Shown here one piece after another: positions 1 to 9,619 of a stretch of DNA of 64,000 bases (position 1 is its first letter; the number at the start of each line of letters is the position of its first letter). The notes beneath the pieces were generated by a model, which searched no databases, had not been told where the DNA came from, and saw only the letters and a program-made list of their open reading frames with translations. This stretch comes from JACMJL01 sp963791805 (GTDB lineage: Bacteria; Bacillota; Clostridia; Clostridiales; Clostridiaceae), in the NCBI GenBank assembly GCA_963791805.1, contig CAWBTU010000004.1:868001-932000 (forward strand). The letters run 5' to 3'. The position numbers and the translations under genes are program-made.

Positions 1-1524
1 ATCATGAACCTTTGCAGTAAGTAAATCTATATTATTTTTATATTCACCTGCAGAAACAATAGCACTTGCTGTTTGAGCACCTAGTGAACTTAATCCAGTA
101 TTTAAGAACGCTACTCCATTATATAAAGTAGTAGCTGAGGCTTGTGCTGCTGTTGTTGGTTTTTTTGTTGTTGCAACAAGTCCAGATATTAATGCATTCA
201 TCTGTGCATATCTAGGATCGGATGGATTTGACTGAATTAAAAGATTTAAAGCGTTAATAGCATCCGTTAAACTAGTTGTAGGATCTCCCATCGGATTAGC
301 TGTAGTCGCTTTTGATCCAATGCTAGCCATAAGTGATGCTGCTGTTGCTTTAAAACTTGGTACCTTTGTTCCATTAGCTGGATTAATGTTGTAATCATTT
401 ATAGCAGTATTAATAGCATTGATACCAGCTACTATTTGAGATGTCGCAGTCTGGATGCCTGTTGGCTTTCCATTGACAATTGCTGTTGAAGATAAAGATG
501 AGTCAAGCATTTTCACACCATCATTAATTGCACTAGTAGCTGCTTTTAATCCTTGTGGCTTTCCATCAGCACCAACGGCAGTTGTATTTAACTTAGTATT
601 TAACAGTGTAAATTTCTCTTGGAACTCACCCATTAATTTATCTAATTTTTGACTTCCAGCTACTAATTGGCTTATTCCAGCTTTAGCTACATTAACTTTA
701 GTCATTATGTCACTAAGGACAGTTGGTCCACCAGCAACGCTATCTAAATCAAGAAGCTCTGGTGAAGCCATAAAGTAAATAGGTGCTAACTTAAAGTCTT
801 TTGCATCTGCTGTAACTACTACGGAATTTGCAAGAGTTACTCCTAAATCACCATTCTTTAATCCAAGACTCTCTTGGAAACCTGGAACAGATATGAAAGT
901 AAGAACGTTATTATTACCAACTTTCATTATTGTTCCATCAGTAGCTGTGATTTTAGAGAAATTTCCTACTGGCATATCAATAATAGTAGTTATTGGAATA
1001 GCTTCACAAACAGTTCTAGCTTTTCCATTGATATTTACCATTTTTTTAGTATTATTGTCAAAATCAATTTTAATCTTTACTTTACCACTTTTTCCAGCTA
1101 AATCTTTAGCACTAATCTCTTTATCATCTAAGTAATACTTAATTTTAACGCTTATTGGTAAAGCTTTGTTAGAATCACCTGAATAAAAAATATCACTTTT
1201 GTCTGTTTTCCATACTAAGCTGTCACCACTTTTAGTTGGAGTTTCACTACTTTTAAGGTTCTTTATATTAGTTAAATTAGATTTATCTTTTAATTCTGAA
1301 AGCATATTATCACTATGAATCCAGCTAGTAACTGATGTGCTCTTTGCAACACCTGTTGAATCTAGTGTTGTGAACACAGTTTCATCTTTAGTTAATGCTG
1401 CAGAATTATTTATTGGTTGAGTAACAACTAAAGTTGAACTTTGTGCAAATGCCAAAGTAGGACTCATCATGCTACCAATTACAACTAAACATAATATCTT
1501 TTTAGAAAACGCTTTATTTCTCAT
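1..1524 (-). CDS. Secreted heptad-repeat protein paired with MMPL exporter (3' end outside window)
   Basis: The ATG lies at 1524 and 508 codons are open to the window edge, so the C-terminus is missing. Residues 1-28 form a Sec signal peptide (KK followed by a hydrophobic core and an AFAQ-like cleavage site). Residues ~30-260 form a conserved ectodomain almost identical to that of the paralogue at 4386-6665. Beyond about residue 265 the two diverge and this copy carries Leu/Gly-spaced heptads such as ISQLVAGSQKLDKL, typical of the X-X-X-Leu-X-X-Gly repeat proteins encoded beside MMPL/YhgE-type membrane proteins. Only 1 bp separates it from the upstream exporter gene, so the two are surely co-transcribed. 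I infer an extracytoplasmic partner of the exporter; its substrate is unknown. Confidence 0.75.
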   Translation of the reverse strand, partial: MRNKAFSKKILCLVVIGSMMSPTLAFAQSSTLVVTQPINNSAALTKDETVFTTLDSTGVAKSTSVTSWIHSDNMLSELKDKSNLTNIKNLKSSETPTKSGDSLVWKTDKSDIFYSGDSNKALPISVKIKYYLDDKEISAKDLAGKSGKVKIKIDFDNNTKKMVNINGKARTVCEAIPITTIIDMPVGNFSKITATDGTIMKVGNNNVLTFISVPGFQESLGLKNGDLGVTLANSVVVTADAKDFKLAPIYFMASPELLDLDSVAGGPTVLSDIMTKVNVAKAGISQLVAGSQKLDKLMGEFQEKFTLLNTKLNTTAVGADGKPQGLKAATSAINDGVKMLDSSLSSTAIVNGKPTGIQTATSQIVAGINAINTAINDYNINPANGTKVPSFKATAASLMASIGSKATTANPMGDPTTSLTDAINALNLLIQSNPSDPRYAQMNALISGLVATTKKPTTAAQASATTLYNGVAFLNTGLSSLGAQTASAIVSAGEYKNNIDLLTAKVHD

Positions 1525-1525
1525 T

Positions 1526-3625
1526 TTAATACCTCTCTTCTACTATATTTGTTTCTCTTGTATTACCTTTTCTCCAGAACAATGAAGTCTTTGCTATTAA
1601 GCCTTCTGAAGCAAGTAACAAAGCTGGTAACATAACAATTATTACTACCATACCAATTACTGCACCTTTTGAAACTAACATACAAAGAGTATAAACTAAA
1701 TCAAACTTTGAAACTACAGCTACACCAGTTGTAGCAGCAAAGAATGTAAGTCCACTTACAATTACAGACTTAGCTGTATGCTGAATTGTAATTCTCATTG
1801 CTTCGAACTTATCAAGTCCATTGCCTATTTCTTCTCTAAATCTTGCAGTCATTAATATAGCATAGTTAACTGTCGCACCTAATTGTATGCAGGCTATTAC
1901 AATTCCCGCAATAAAAGGAAGGTCTGTTCCAGTGTAATATGGAATTCCTAAGTTTAGGAAAACTCCTAATTCTACTGTAAGAACAAGTATTATAGGAATC
2001 AATAAAGATCCAAATACTAATCCGATTAATATAAGTATTGCAACTATTGAAACTATATCAACTTTATCAAAATCTTTGTTAACTAGGTTAACTAAATCTT
2101 TTGTTACAACACCTTCACCAGTTAGCATTGCACCACTATCATATTTCTTTATAATAGCATTGACTTTATCTATTTGCTCGTCCTCTTCTGGACTTGCAGC
2201 TTTATAGATAGAATTTGCTAAAACCAACTTGTATTTATCATTAGAGTATAAGCTTCTAATATCTGCTGGGATAAAGTCGTCTGGGATTCCTGGTCCAACA
2301 AGTTTATCATCACCAACTATAGAGTTTATTCCCTTTACCTTTTCGATTTCATCAATCATAGCATTTACCTTATATGAAGGTGTACTTTTGTCTACAACTA
2401 TGAAATGTGAAGTAGTCATATTATAATCTGTTTTAAGCTTATTAGTTGCAACTACAGCATCCATATCTTTAGGTAAAGTAGATATTAAATCTTTATAAAC
2501 TGTAGCATTTTCCTTACCATAAAATGCAGGTACTAATAATACTACAAACAATACTACAAATACTTTATAGTGCTTTGTAATAAAATGTGAACTTTTTTCA
2601 AAGGATGGCAATAAAGTTCTATGCTTAGTTTTTGTTATAGCTCCATCCATAACAAGAACTAATGCAGGTAAAATTGTTAAAGATGCAATCATACCAAATA
2701 CAATACCTTTTGCCATAACAACACCTATGTCTCCGCATAGAGTAATTTTGGCAACAAGCATAGATAAAAATCCTGCAGCAGCTGTTAAACAACTAGCTCC
2801 AATTGGCAGTACCATTTTGCTAATTGCTTCAGCCATAGCTTCTTCTTTAGTAGCAAAATTATGTTTCTCTTTCTCGTACCGATGATACAAGAATATTGAA
2901 AAGTCCATGGTTACACCCATTTGCAGGGCCGCCGTCATGGCTTTCGTAGGATATGAAATATCTTCAAAGAATATATTTGTTCCCATATTGTACATTACTG
3001 GGAAAATAATTCCCAATACAAAAACAACTGGAATTAGGAATGAATCCATAAACAATGCTAATACTAGGGCTATTAATCCACCAGCCATAAGAGCATATAA
3101 TGGTTTTTCCTTATTAACTAAGTCCATACAATCTTTTTGTATTGCTGATAAACCAGCTAAATAGCAATGTTTATCTGTGATATCTTTGATATCACCAATT
3201 GCGTTCTGAGTTGAATCAGCTGTAGCAGCTTCAACAAATTTTATAAACATAACTGTTGAATCCTTGCTATAGAAAACTTTTTTAAGATCATCAGGTAACA
3301 TTTCCTTTGGTATACTTGTATCTAGGAAATCACTAACATACATAACTTGTTGTACACCATTTACCTTAGATATTTTATCCTTTAAGGCAATAACCTGTTG
3401 AGAATCTTTATTGTCAACTATTAATATTCCAATAGCAGCACTTTTGAATTGTTTGTCTAGAATATCTTGACCCTTAATTGACTCTGTATCTTTTGGTATA
3501 TACGCAATAATGTCATAATTGATTTTAGTATATACTGTTCCGAAAAAAGAAGGTACTAACAAAAGTATCGCAATAATAAGTACTAAGCCTTTTTTTTCTG
3601 CTATAAAACTACCAAATTTTTTCAA
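1526..3625 (-). CDS. MMPL-family RND-type membrane exporter, copy 1
   Basis: This 699-residue protein has the two-fold RND layout: TM1 near residues 13-33, a ~140-residue extracytoplasmic loop, a TM2-6 block from about 177, then a second half with TM7 near 360, another loop and TM8-12 up to ~685. The TM4 motif TMDFSIFLYHRY carries the membrane Asp expected for proton relay; the equivalent motif in the second half reads ATVNYAILMTARF, with Asn. MMPL proteins move lipids or other hydrophobic molecules across the membrane using the proton gradient. It differs at only a few dozen positions, by eye, from the copy at 6667-8766. The secreted partner gene follows after 1 bp. The start follows a CTCC-type ribosome site (minus strand GGAGATGGGGCAGG). 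Confidence 0.85.
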   Translation of the reverse strand: MKKFGSFIAEKKGLVLIIAILLLVPSFFGTVYTKINYDIIAYIPKDTESIKGQDILDKQFKSAAIGILIVDNKDSQQVIALKDKISKVNGVQQVMYVSDFLDTSIPKEMLPDDLKKVFYSKDSTVMFIKFVEAATADSTQNAIGDIKDITDKHCYLAGLSAIQKDCMDLVNKEKPLYALMAGGLIALVLALFMDSFLIPVVFVLGIIFPVMYNMGTNIFFEDISYPTKAMTAALQMGVTMDFSIFLYHRYEKEKHNFATKEEAMAEAISKMVLPIGASCLTAAAGFLSMLVAKITLCGDIGVVMAKGIVFGMIASLTILPALVLVMDGAITKTKHRTLLPSFEKSSHFITKHYKVFVVLFVVLLVPAFYGKENATVYKDLISTLPKDMDAVVATNKLKTDYNMTTSHFIVVDKSTPSYKVNAMIDEIEKVKGINSIVGDDKLVGPGIPDDFIPADIRSLYSNDKYKLVLANSIYKAASPEEDEQIDKVNAIIKKYDSGAMLTGEGVVTKDLVNLVNKDFDKVDIVSIVAILILIGLVFGSLLIPIILVLTVELGVFLNLGIPYYTGTDLPFIAGIVIACIQLGATVNYAILMTARFREEIGNGLDKFEAMRITIQHTAKSVIVSGLTFFAATTGVAVVSKFDLVYTLCMLVSKGAVIGMVVIIVMLPALLLASEGLIAKTSLFWRKGNTRETNIVEERY

Positions 3626-4222
3626 CCTGCCCCATCTCCTTTATTATAGCTATGTTCGAGCTATTTTTTAGCATTTTAATTTTCTAAACACTTCACTTAC
3701 CATATAACCATGATAATCACTTTAAATAGAAATTTGATATTTCTTTTAACTTAACTTGCACAGCATTTTAAAGCTTGTCTGTAATTTCTTTAAAAAAATT
3801 ATCAGAAGCTTTACTTTCAAATTATTTTCCCAAATATTCAATTATATAAGAAAATTTAAAAAATTTATCTCTATAATTATATTTCTTGTTAATATATTCA
3901 CATTTGTATGTTGAAAATTCAATGTAAAGGAGAAACCGTTTACATTAAAAAAAACAATTTAAGCGAATATAACGGGATTAATGCCAAAATCATCTTTTAA
4001 TATTTCTTGATGAATTACATGAAAAAACGCTGTCTGAAATAAATCGTGAATAATTCTAGGCTGAATCATTCATATTTTTCATTACAATGTTTGGTATTAA
4101 TACATTTTGTTAATAAAACATCCTTTCTTTGAATTTTAAATGCATTTTCCTTTTCCCCCTTATTAAAATTAATTATGACTAAGAGTCATTTTCATTATAT
4201 ACTAATTATATACTTTTTCTAC
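3626..4222 (-). promoter_or_regulatory. Long leader and promoter of exporter module copy 1
   Basis: About 570 bases of AT-rich DNA separate the likely promoter from the exporter start. On the minus strand two TATAAT hexamers 11 bp apart (4205-4210 and 4194-4199) are followed at 4175-4189 by the perfect palindrome ATGACT-CTT-AGTCAT, placed where a repressor would block transcription start. No good -35 box is visible. The arrangement of two TATAAT boxes followed by AAGGGGG is repeated upstream of copy 2 (9090-9133), where the palindrome is degraded. Apart from a tiny ORF (4110-4145) I see nothing else in the leader. Confidence 0.5.
4110..4145 (-). CDS. Possible 11-codon leader peptide
   Basis: An ATG preceded by a strong AAGGGGG ribosome site opens an 11-codon frame (MHLKFKERMFY). 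Its counterpart upstream of exporter copy 2 starts MSLKLKER, with the same ribosome site and spacing. This could be a regulatory leader peptide or the decayed start of a lost gene; it is too short to judge by itself. Confidence 0.25.
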   Translation of the reverse strand: MHLKFKERMFY

Positions 4223-4340
4223 ATATTTACTAGATAAAATATAAAAAAAATTAATATTTTATTAATTTTTTTCTATTATTAGGTATAATATTACAATATA
4301 AACACTTTCTTAACAAAAAATTAAACTTCAAAAAAAGAAA

Positions 4341-4375
4341 AAAGCACCTAGATTCTATTCAAATCTAGGTACTTT
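4341..4375 (-). terminator. Rho-independent terminator after exporter module copy 2
   Basis: On the minus strand a 14-bp stem (AAAGTACCTAGATT with AATCTAGGTGCTTT, one G-U pair, 7-base loop) is followed by a T-rich tail. It lies ~10 bases after the stop codon of the gene at 4386-6665. Confidence 0.85.
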
Positions 4376-4385
4376 AAGCTTTATA

Positions 4386-6665
4386 CTATTTTGCGAAAGC
4401 GTCGTATACTTTATCCCAGAAAGTCTTCTTTTCTGTTTTAACTTCTTTTTTAGAGTTTGAATCTTGAGTTTTAATATCCTCAGTTTGCATTACAAATTTT
4501 AGACTTCCTTTCATACTTGGATCAACACCACTAAATGATGTGTTTTCCTTTGCAATTTTCACCATTTCATCTTTGGCTGCAAGCGCATCCGTTGCAGTTT
4601 CAAGTATTGGTGAAACTTTATTGCTAAGCTTTAATATTCCATCACTATTATATTTAGTAAGAAGTGATGATAATGTATTAGCTCCATCTGATAATTGGCT
4701 TATTCCACCTGTTAACGTTGGCAGTTGTTTTATTAAACCCTTTATCTTAGTCACATTACCTTCAGAAAGTGCATCCTGCATTTGCAAAAGTATACTTTTA
4801 CTACTCTTTAAATCGTTTTGCATACTAACTAAAGAATCTATCATCTTTGTTGCATTTGATAAATTGGCAATATTTGCTGGAGTCATTTGACTTTGAAGAG
4901 TTTTTAGTAATGGTATTACAGTCTTTATATCATTACAGAATGTCTCTAACTTAGCTGCTTCTTCTGCATTAGTAACTGTCTTTAGCATACTTTGTAAAGC
5001 TGGTAAATTAGGATCATTAGCTATCGTAGTTAAAAGTGTCTGAACCCCTGCTACCTGAGGAGCAGCTGCTATTAATTCGCGTTGAACTACTGCTAGTTGA
5101 GTAACTGCTGGCTTCATCATAGCCATACTAGCTACTCCTGGATACTTATATGCAGCACCACTAGAACTCAGCGTAGCTTGATTAAATCTCTTACCACCCT
5201 CTAGTGATTTATAGGTCTCATAACTCAATGCAACTGCAGCTTGACCTATTGGATCTAATAGGTGAGTTCCATAATAAGCCAAAAATTCAGCATCATCATA
5301 TATAGCTACTTTTTCCTTATACAACTTTAAAAAAGCATCTGAATTATCTGATTGTTCCTGTAAAAAACCACTCATTGAAGCAACATCCATATTAGTTAAT
5401 CCACTAGCATCTGTAAGTAATTTATTAAGTCCAAGTAAAGTATTTTTATCCATCATTCCCGAAACTGGCGATAATTTTGTCAAATTCCCCTTAGTGATTA
5501 AAGGAAGTGCACCATCAGCAATTGGACCAATATTAGCTGCTTGATAATCTCCAGCAATCTTACCAATCTTGTTCAAATTCTCAGCACTTGCAAGTGTTTT
5601 AACTGAACTTAACATCGATGTATCCATGTCTAGCAAAGCAAGGGAATCAGACATAATTGTTCTTTCCTTAGTAACATTACTATTATCAGTTATTAAAGCA
5701 ATTTTATCTTTATTTTTATCTAACTCTCCAGTGAGGGTTGTTACTCCAGACTTTGCCAAGGTTAATTTATCAGCTAATGTTTTTGATCCAGCTACTAGCT
5801 TAACCATATTATCTTTAAGTCCAGTGATTCCAGTTTTTAAATCAGTAACTGTTTTAGTGATATCAGTTCCATCAGCAATGGCACTTAAATCAAGAAGGTC
5901 TGGTGAAGCAGCAAAGTAAATTGGTGCTAACTTAAAGTCTTTTGCATCTGCTGTAACTTCTATAGAATTTGCAAGAGTTACTCCTAAATCACCATTTTTT
6001 AATCCAAGACTCTCTTGAAAGCCTGGAACAGATATGAAACTAAGAACATTATTATTACCAACTTTAATTATTGTTCCATCAGTAGCTGTGATTTTAGAGA
6101 AATTTCCTACTGGCATATCAATAATAGTAGTTATTGGAATGGACTCACAAACAGTTCTAGCTTTTCCATTGACATTTACCATTTTTTTAGTATTATTGTC
6201 AAAATCAATTTTAATCTTTACTTTACCACTTTTTCCAGCTAAATCTTTAGCACTTATTTCTTTATCATTTAAGTAATAAACAATTTTAACGCTTATTGGT
6301 AAAGCTTTGTTAGAATCACCTGAATAAAAAATATCATTTTTACCTGTTTTCCATACTAAGCTGTCGCCACTCTTTGTTGGAGTTTCACTACCTTTAAGGT
6401 TCTTTATATTAGTTAAATTTGACTTATCCATTAATTCTGAAAGCATATTGTCACTATGAATCCAATTGGTAACTGATGTACTTTTAGCAACACCAGTTGA
6501 ATCGAGTGTTGTGAACACAGTTTCATCTTTAGTTAATGCTGCAGAATTATTTATTGGTTGAGTAACAACTAGAGTTGAACTTTGTGCAAAAGCTAAAGTA
6601 GGGCTCATCATGCTACCAATTACAACTAAACATAATATCTTTTTAGAAAACGCTTTATTTCTCAT
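4386..6665 (-). CDS. Secreted heptad-repeat protein paired with MMPL exporter, copy 2
   Basis: This complete 759-residue protein is a paralogue of the partial gene at 1-1524. A signal peptide occupies residues 1-28. The ectodomain to about residue 260 is near-identical to the other copy. The remainder is mostly predicted helix with repeated Leu-x-x-Gly spacing (for example LVAGSKTLADKL and ISQLSDGANTLSSLL), as in the X-X-X-Leu-X-X-Gly heptad family. The C-terminus is Lys-rich and hydrophilic, with no LPXTG sorting motif and no clear membrane anchor. The gene starts 1 bp after the upstream exporter gene. I infer an extracytoplasmic adaptor or channel-forming partner for that exporter; this has not been shown. 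Confidence 0.78.
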   Translation of the reverse strand: MRNKAFSKKILCLVVIGSMMSPTLAFAQSSTLVVTQPINNSAALTKDETVFTTLDSTGVAKSTSVTNWIHSDNMLSELMDKSNLTNIKNLKGSETPTKSGDSLVWKTGKNDIFYSGDSNKALPISVKIVYYLNDKEISAKDLAGKSGKVKIKIDFDNNTKKMVNVNGKARTVCESIPITTIIDMPVGNFSKITATDGTIIKVGNNNVLSFISVPGFQESLGLKNGDLGVTLANSIEVTADAKDFKLAPIYFAASPDLLDLSAIADGTDITKTVTDLKTGITGLKDNMVKLVAGSKTLADKLTLAKSGVTTLTGELDKNKDKIALITDNSNVTKERTIMSDSLALLDMDTSMLSSVKTLASAENLNKIGKIAGDYQAANIGPIADGALPLITKGNLTKLSPVSGMMDKNTLLGLNKLLTDASGLTNMDVASMSGFLQEQSDNSDAFLKLYKEKVAIYDDAEFLAYYGTHLLDPIGQAAVALSYETYKSLEGGKRFNQATLSSSGAAYKYPGVASMAMMKPAVTQLAVVQRELIAAAPQVAGVQTLLTTIANDPNLPALQSMLKTVTNAEEAAKLETFCNDIKTVIPLLKTLQSQMTPANIANLSNATKMIDSLVSMQNDLKSSKSILLQMQDALSEGNVTKIKGLIKQLPTLTGGISQLSDGANTLSSLLTKYNSDGILKLSNKVSPILETATDALAAKDEMVKIAKENTSFSGVDPSMKGSLKFVMQTEDIKTQDSNSKKEVKTEKKTFWDKVYDAFAK

Positions 6666-6666
6666 T

Positions 6667-8766
6667 TTAATACCTCTCTTCTACTAAATTAACTTCTCTT
6701 GTATTACCTTTTCTCCAGAACAATGAAGTCTTCGCTATTAAGCCTTCTGAAGCAAGTAATAAAGCTGGTAACATAACAATTATTACTACCATACCAATTA
6801 CTGCACCTTTTGAAACTAACATACAAAGGGTATAAACTAAATCAAACTTTGTAACTAAAGCTACACCAGTTGTAGCCGCAAAGAATGTAAGTCCACTTAC
6901 AATTACAGACTTAGCTGTATGCTGAATTGTAATTCTCATTGCTTCAAATTTGTCTAGTCCATTGCCTATTTCTTCTCTAAATCTTGCAGTTATCAATATA
7001 GCGTAGTTAACGGTTGCACCTAATTGTATGCAGGCTATTACAATTCCCGCAATAAAAGGAAGGTCTTTTCCAGTGTAATATGGAATTCCTAAGTTTAGGA
7101 AAACTCCTAATTCTACTGTAAGAACAAGTATTATAGGAATGAATAAAGACCCAAATACTAATCCGATTAATATAAGTATTGCAACTATTGAAACTATATC
7201 AACTTTATCAAAATCTTTGTTAACTAGGTTAACTAAATCTTTTGTTACAACTCCTTCACCAGTTACCATTGCGCCACTATCATATTTTTTTACAATAGCG
7301 TTAACTTGATCTATTTGGTCATTTTCCTCATCACTTGCTGCCTTATAGATTGAGTTTGCAAGAATTAATTTATACTTGTCATTTGAATACAAAGTCTTTA
7401 TATTTGCTGGGATAAAATCATCTGGGATACCTGGTCCAACAAGTTTATCATCCCCAACTATATTATTAATGCCCTTTACCTTTTCGATTTCATCAATCAT
7501 AGCATTTACCTTGTAAGAAGGTGTACTTTTGTCTACAACTATGAAATGTGAAGTAGTCATATTATAATCTGTTTTAAGCTTATTAGTTGCAACTACAGCA
7601 TCCATATCTTTAGGTAAAGTAGATATTAAATCTTTATAAACTGTAGCATTTTCCTTGCCATAAAATGCAGGAACTAATAATACTACAAATAATATTACAA
7701 ATATTTTATAGTGCTTTGTTATAAAATGTGAACTTTTTTCAAAGGATGGCAGTAAGGTTCTATGTTTAGTTTTTGTTATAGCTCCATCCATAACAAGCAC
7801 TAATGCAGGTAAAATTGTTAAAGATGCAATCATGCCAAAGATAACACCCTTTGCCATAACAACACCAATATCTCCACATAGAGTAATCTTTGCAACAAGC
7901 ATTGATAAAAATCCTGCAGCAGCTGTTAAACAACTAGCTCCAATTGGCAGTATCATTTTACTAATGGCTTCAGCCATAGCCTCTTCTTTAGTATCAAAAT
8001 TATGTTTCTCTTTCTCGTACCGATGGTACAAAAATATTGAAAAGTCCATGGTTACACCCATTTGCAATGCCGCCGTCATAGCTTTCGTAGGATATGAAAT
8101 ATCCTTAAAGAATATATTAGTTCCCATGTTGTACATTACTGGGAAAATAATAGCTAACACAAAAACTACTGGAATTAGGAAAGAGTCCATAAACAATGCT
8201 AATACTAGGGCTATTAATCCACCAGCCATAATAGCATATAATGGTTTTTCCTTATTAACTAAATCCATACAATCTTTTTGTATGGCTGATAAACCAGCTA
8301 AGTAACAATGTTTATCTGTAATATCCTTTATTTTACCAATAGCTGTTTGTGTTGAATCCGCTGTGGCAGCCTCCACAAATTTTATAAACATTACTGTTGA
8401 TTTGTCGTTATAAAAAGCCTTTTTAAGATCATCAGGTAATATTTCCTTTGGTATAGTTGTATCTATGAAATCACTAACATAAATAACTTGCTGCACACCA
8501 TTTACCTTAGATATTTTATCCTTTAAGGCAATAACCTGTTGAGGATTTTTATTGTCAACTATTAATATTCCAATAGCAGCACTTTTAAATTGTTTATCTA
8601 GAATATCTTGACCTTTAATTGAATCTTTGTCTTTGGGTATATACGCTATAATGTCATAATTAATTTTAGTATATACTGTTCCGAAAAATGAAGGTACTAA
8701 CAAAAGTATCGCAATAATTAGTACTAAGCCTCTTTTTTCTGCTATAAAACTACCAAATTTTTTCAA
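6667..8766 (-). CDS. MMPL-family RND-type membrane exporter, copy 2
   Basis: At 699 residues this is the same length as copy 1 and nearly collinear with it, with substitutions concentrated in the first extracytoplasmic loop and around residues 455-500. It has the same two-fold RND topology, the TM4 motif TMDFSIFLYHRY and the second-half motif ATVNYAILITARF. Its start lies 5141 bases upstream of the copy 1 start in the window coordinate, which fixes the size of the duplicated unit. Its secreted partner follows after 1 bp. Retention of the Asp motif and of the full frame in both copies argues that both are functional. Confidence 0.85.
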   Translation of the reverse strand: MKKFGSFIAEKRGLVLIIAILLLVPSFFGTVYTKINYDIIAYIPKDKDSIKGQDILDKQFKSAAIGILIVDNKNPQQVIALKDKISKVNGVQQVIYVSDFIDTTIPKEILPDDLKKAFYNDKSTVMFIKFVEAATADSTQTAIGKIKDITDKHCYLAGLSAIQKDCMDLVNKEKPLYAIMAGGLIALVLALFMDSFLIPVVFVLAIIFPVMYNMGTNIFFKDISYPTKAMTAALQMGVTMDFSIFLYHRYEKEKHNFDTKEEAMAEAISKMILPIGASCLTAAAGFLSMLVAKITLCGDIGVVMAKGVIFGMIASLTILPALVLVMDGAITKTKHRTLLPSFEKSSHFITKHYKIFVILFVVLLVPAFYGKENATVYKDLISTLPKDMDAVVATNKLKTDYNMTTSHFIVVDKSTPSYKVNAMIDEIEKVKGINNIVGDDKLVGPGIPDDFIPANIKTLYSNDKYKLILANSIYKAASDEENDQIDQVNAIVKKYDSGAMVTGEGVVTKDLVNLVNKDFDKVDIVSIVAILILIGLVFGSLFIPIILVLTVELGVFLNLGIPYYTGKDLPFIAGIVIACIQLGATVNYAILITARFREEIGNGLDKFEAMRITIQHTAKSVIVSGLTFFAATTGVALVTKFDLVYTLCMLVSKGAVIGMVVIIVMLPALLLASEGLIAKTSLFWRKGNTREVNLVEERY

Positions 8767-9133
8767 CCTGCTCCATCTCCTTTATTATAGCTTTTGAGTT
8801 TTTTAACATTTTCACTATTCATTTATTCTGTAGACATGGTAATCACATAAAATAAAAGTACTGTATTGTATATTGAAAATAATTCTTGCAGCCTGCCAAT
8901 GCTTGTCTATAAATTCTGTAAAAAGTTCATAAAATTTAAATATTTGAGAAATCGTTTACATACATACTAATTTATTCTCTATACTTTTAGTCATTCATGT
9001 TTTCATTAAAATATTAGGTATCATCATATATTATTAATAAATCTATCCTTTCCTTTAATTTTAAACTCATTTCCATTTCCCCCTTAAATAAATTAATTAT
9101 AATCAGTGTCATTACCATTATATGTTAATTATA
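8767..9133 (-). promoter_or_regulatory. Leader and promoter of exporter module copy 2
   Basis: Minus-strand TATAAT hexamers at 9128-9133 and 9117-9122 have the same 11-bp offset as in copy 1. The sequence TGACACTGATTA stands where copy 1 has its palindrome. The ~350-base leader is shorter than in copy 1 and holds an 18-codon ORF at 9014-9070. The 9134-9256 stretch is AT-rich with no feature I can name. Confidence 0.45.
9014..9070 (-). CDS. Possible 18-codon leader peptide
   Basis: ATG with AAGGGGG eight bases upstream; the peptide starts MSLKLKERIDLLIIYDD. Its first eight residues and its ribosome site match the 11-codon frame in the leader of copy 1. The DNA after it is also alignable between copies, so shared descent rather than selection could explain the match. 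Confidence 0.25.
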   Translation of the reverse strand: MSLKLKERIDLLIIYDDT

Positions 9134-9257
9134 TACTCTTTTAACATTATTTACTAGTTTAATATTAAATTTATTTACTTTTTTTCCCATTTAATTTTAG
9201 ATTTATCATTTGCAATAAAAATTTTTCTCAAAATAAAACGTAATTTCAAAAAATAAA

Positions 9258-9284
9258 AAAGCCGTTGGTTTCCCAACGGCTTTG
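9258..9284 (-). terminator. Rho-independent terminator
   Basis: Minus-strand stem AAAGCCGTTGG / CCAACGGCTTT with a 4-base loop, followed by a T-rich run. It closes the small zinc-ribbon gene just upstream. Confidence 0.9.
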
Positions 9285-9299
9285 ATAATTCTATATTAA

Positions 9300-9467
9300 T
9301 TATCTTCTGAAGTCTCTATTGTTGTTTTGTTGCTTTCTAGCCCTTCTACAATCAGGACATCTTTGTGGTTCGTTTTCAAATCCTTTTTCTTTGTAAAATG
9401 CCTGCTCACCTTCAGTAAAAACAAATTCTTTTCCACAATCCTTACAAGTTAAAGTCTTATCTCCCAT
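9300..9467 (-). CDS. Small zinc-ribbon protein (55 aa)
   Basis: The gene encodes a 55-residue protein with AGGAGG nine bases before the ATG. The first Cys pair is CKDC (residues 8-11) and the second is CPDC (37-40), with the motif FVFTEGEQAFYKEKGF between them. This is the pattern of the short zinc-ribbon proteins common in Firmicutes, whose function is unknown. The tail after residue 41 is Arg/Asn/Gln-rich and basic, consistent with nucleic-acid binding. A terminator follows directly, so it is probably a single-gene unit. Confidence 0.85.
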   Translation of the reverse strand: MGDKTLTCKDCGKEFVFTEGEQAFYKEKGFENEPQRCPDCRRARKQQNNNRDFRR

Positions 9468-9619
9468 ATACACATACCTCCTTTTTCAATATTAGGGATC
9501 TAACCGTTCACAAATCAAAATTCCCAAAAGGAGAATGTTTGGTTTTATGATATTAAATCTCCACTTAGCTATAGATTATAATACTTTTATTGTAAGAAAT
9601 CAAGAAACCTTTAAGCAAT

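Noticed and set aside
4540..4890. 116-codon plus-strand frame, and a similar one at 5569-5919
   Set aside because: Both are antisense to the heptad-repeat protein; the serine/leucine-rich translations arise from its codon pattern.
7832..8305. 157-codon plus-strand frame opposite the exporter gene
   Set aside because: It is the antisense shadow of a highly conserved transporter region; a matching shadow occurs opposite copy 1.
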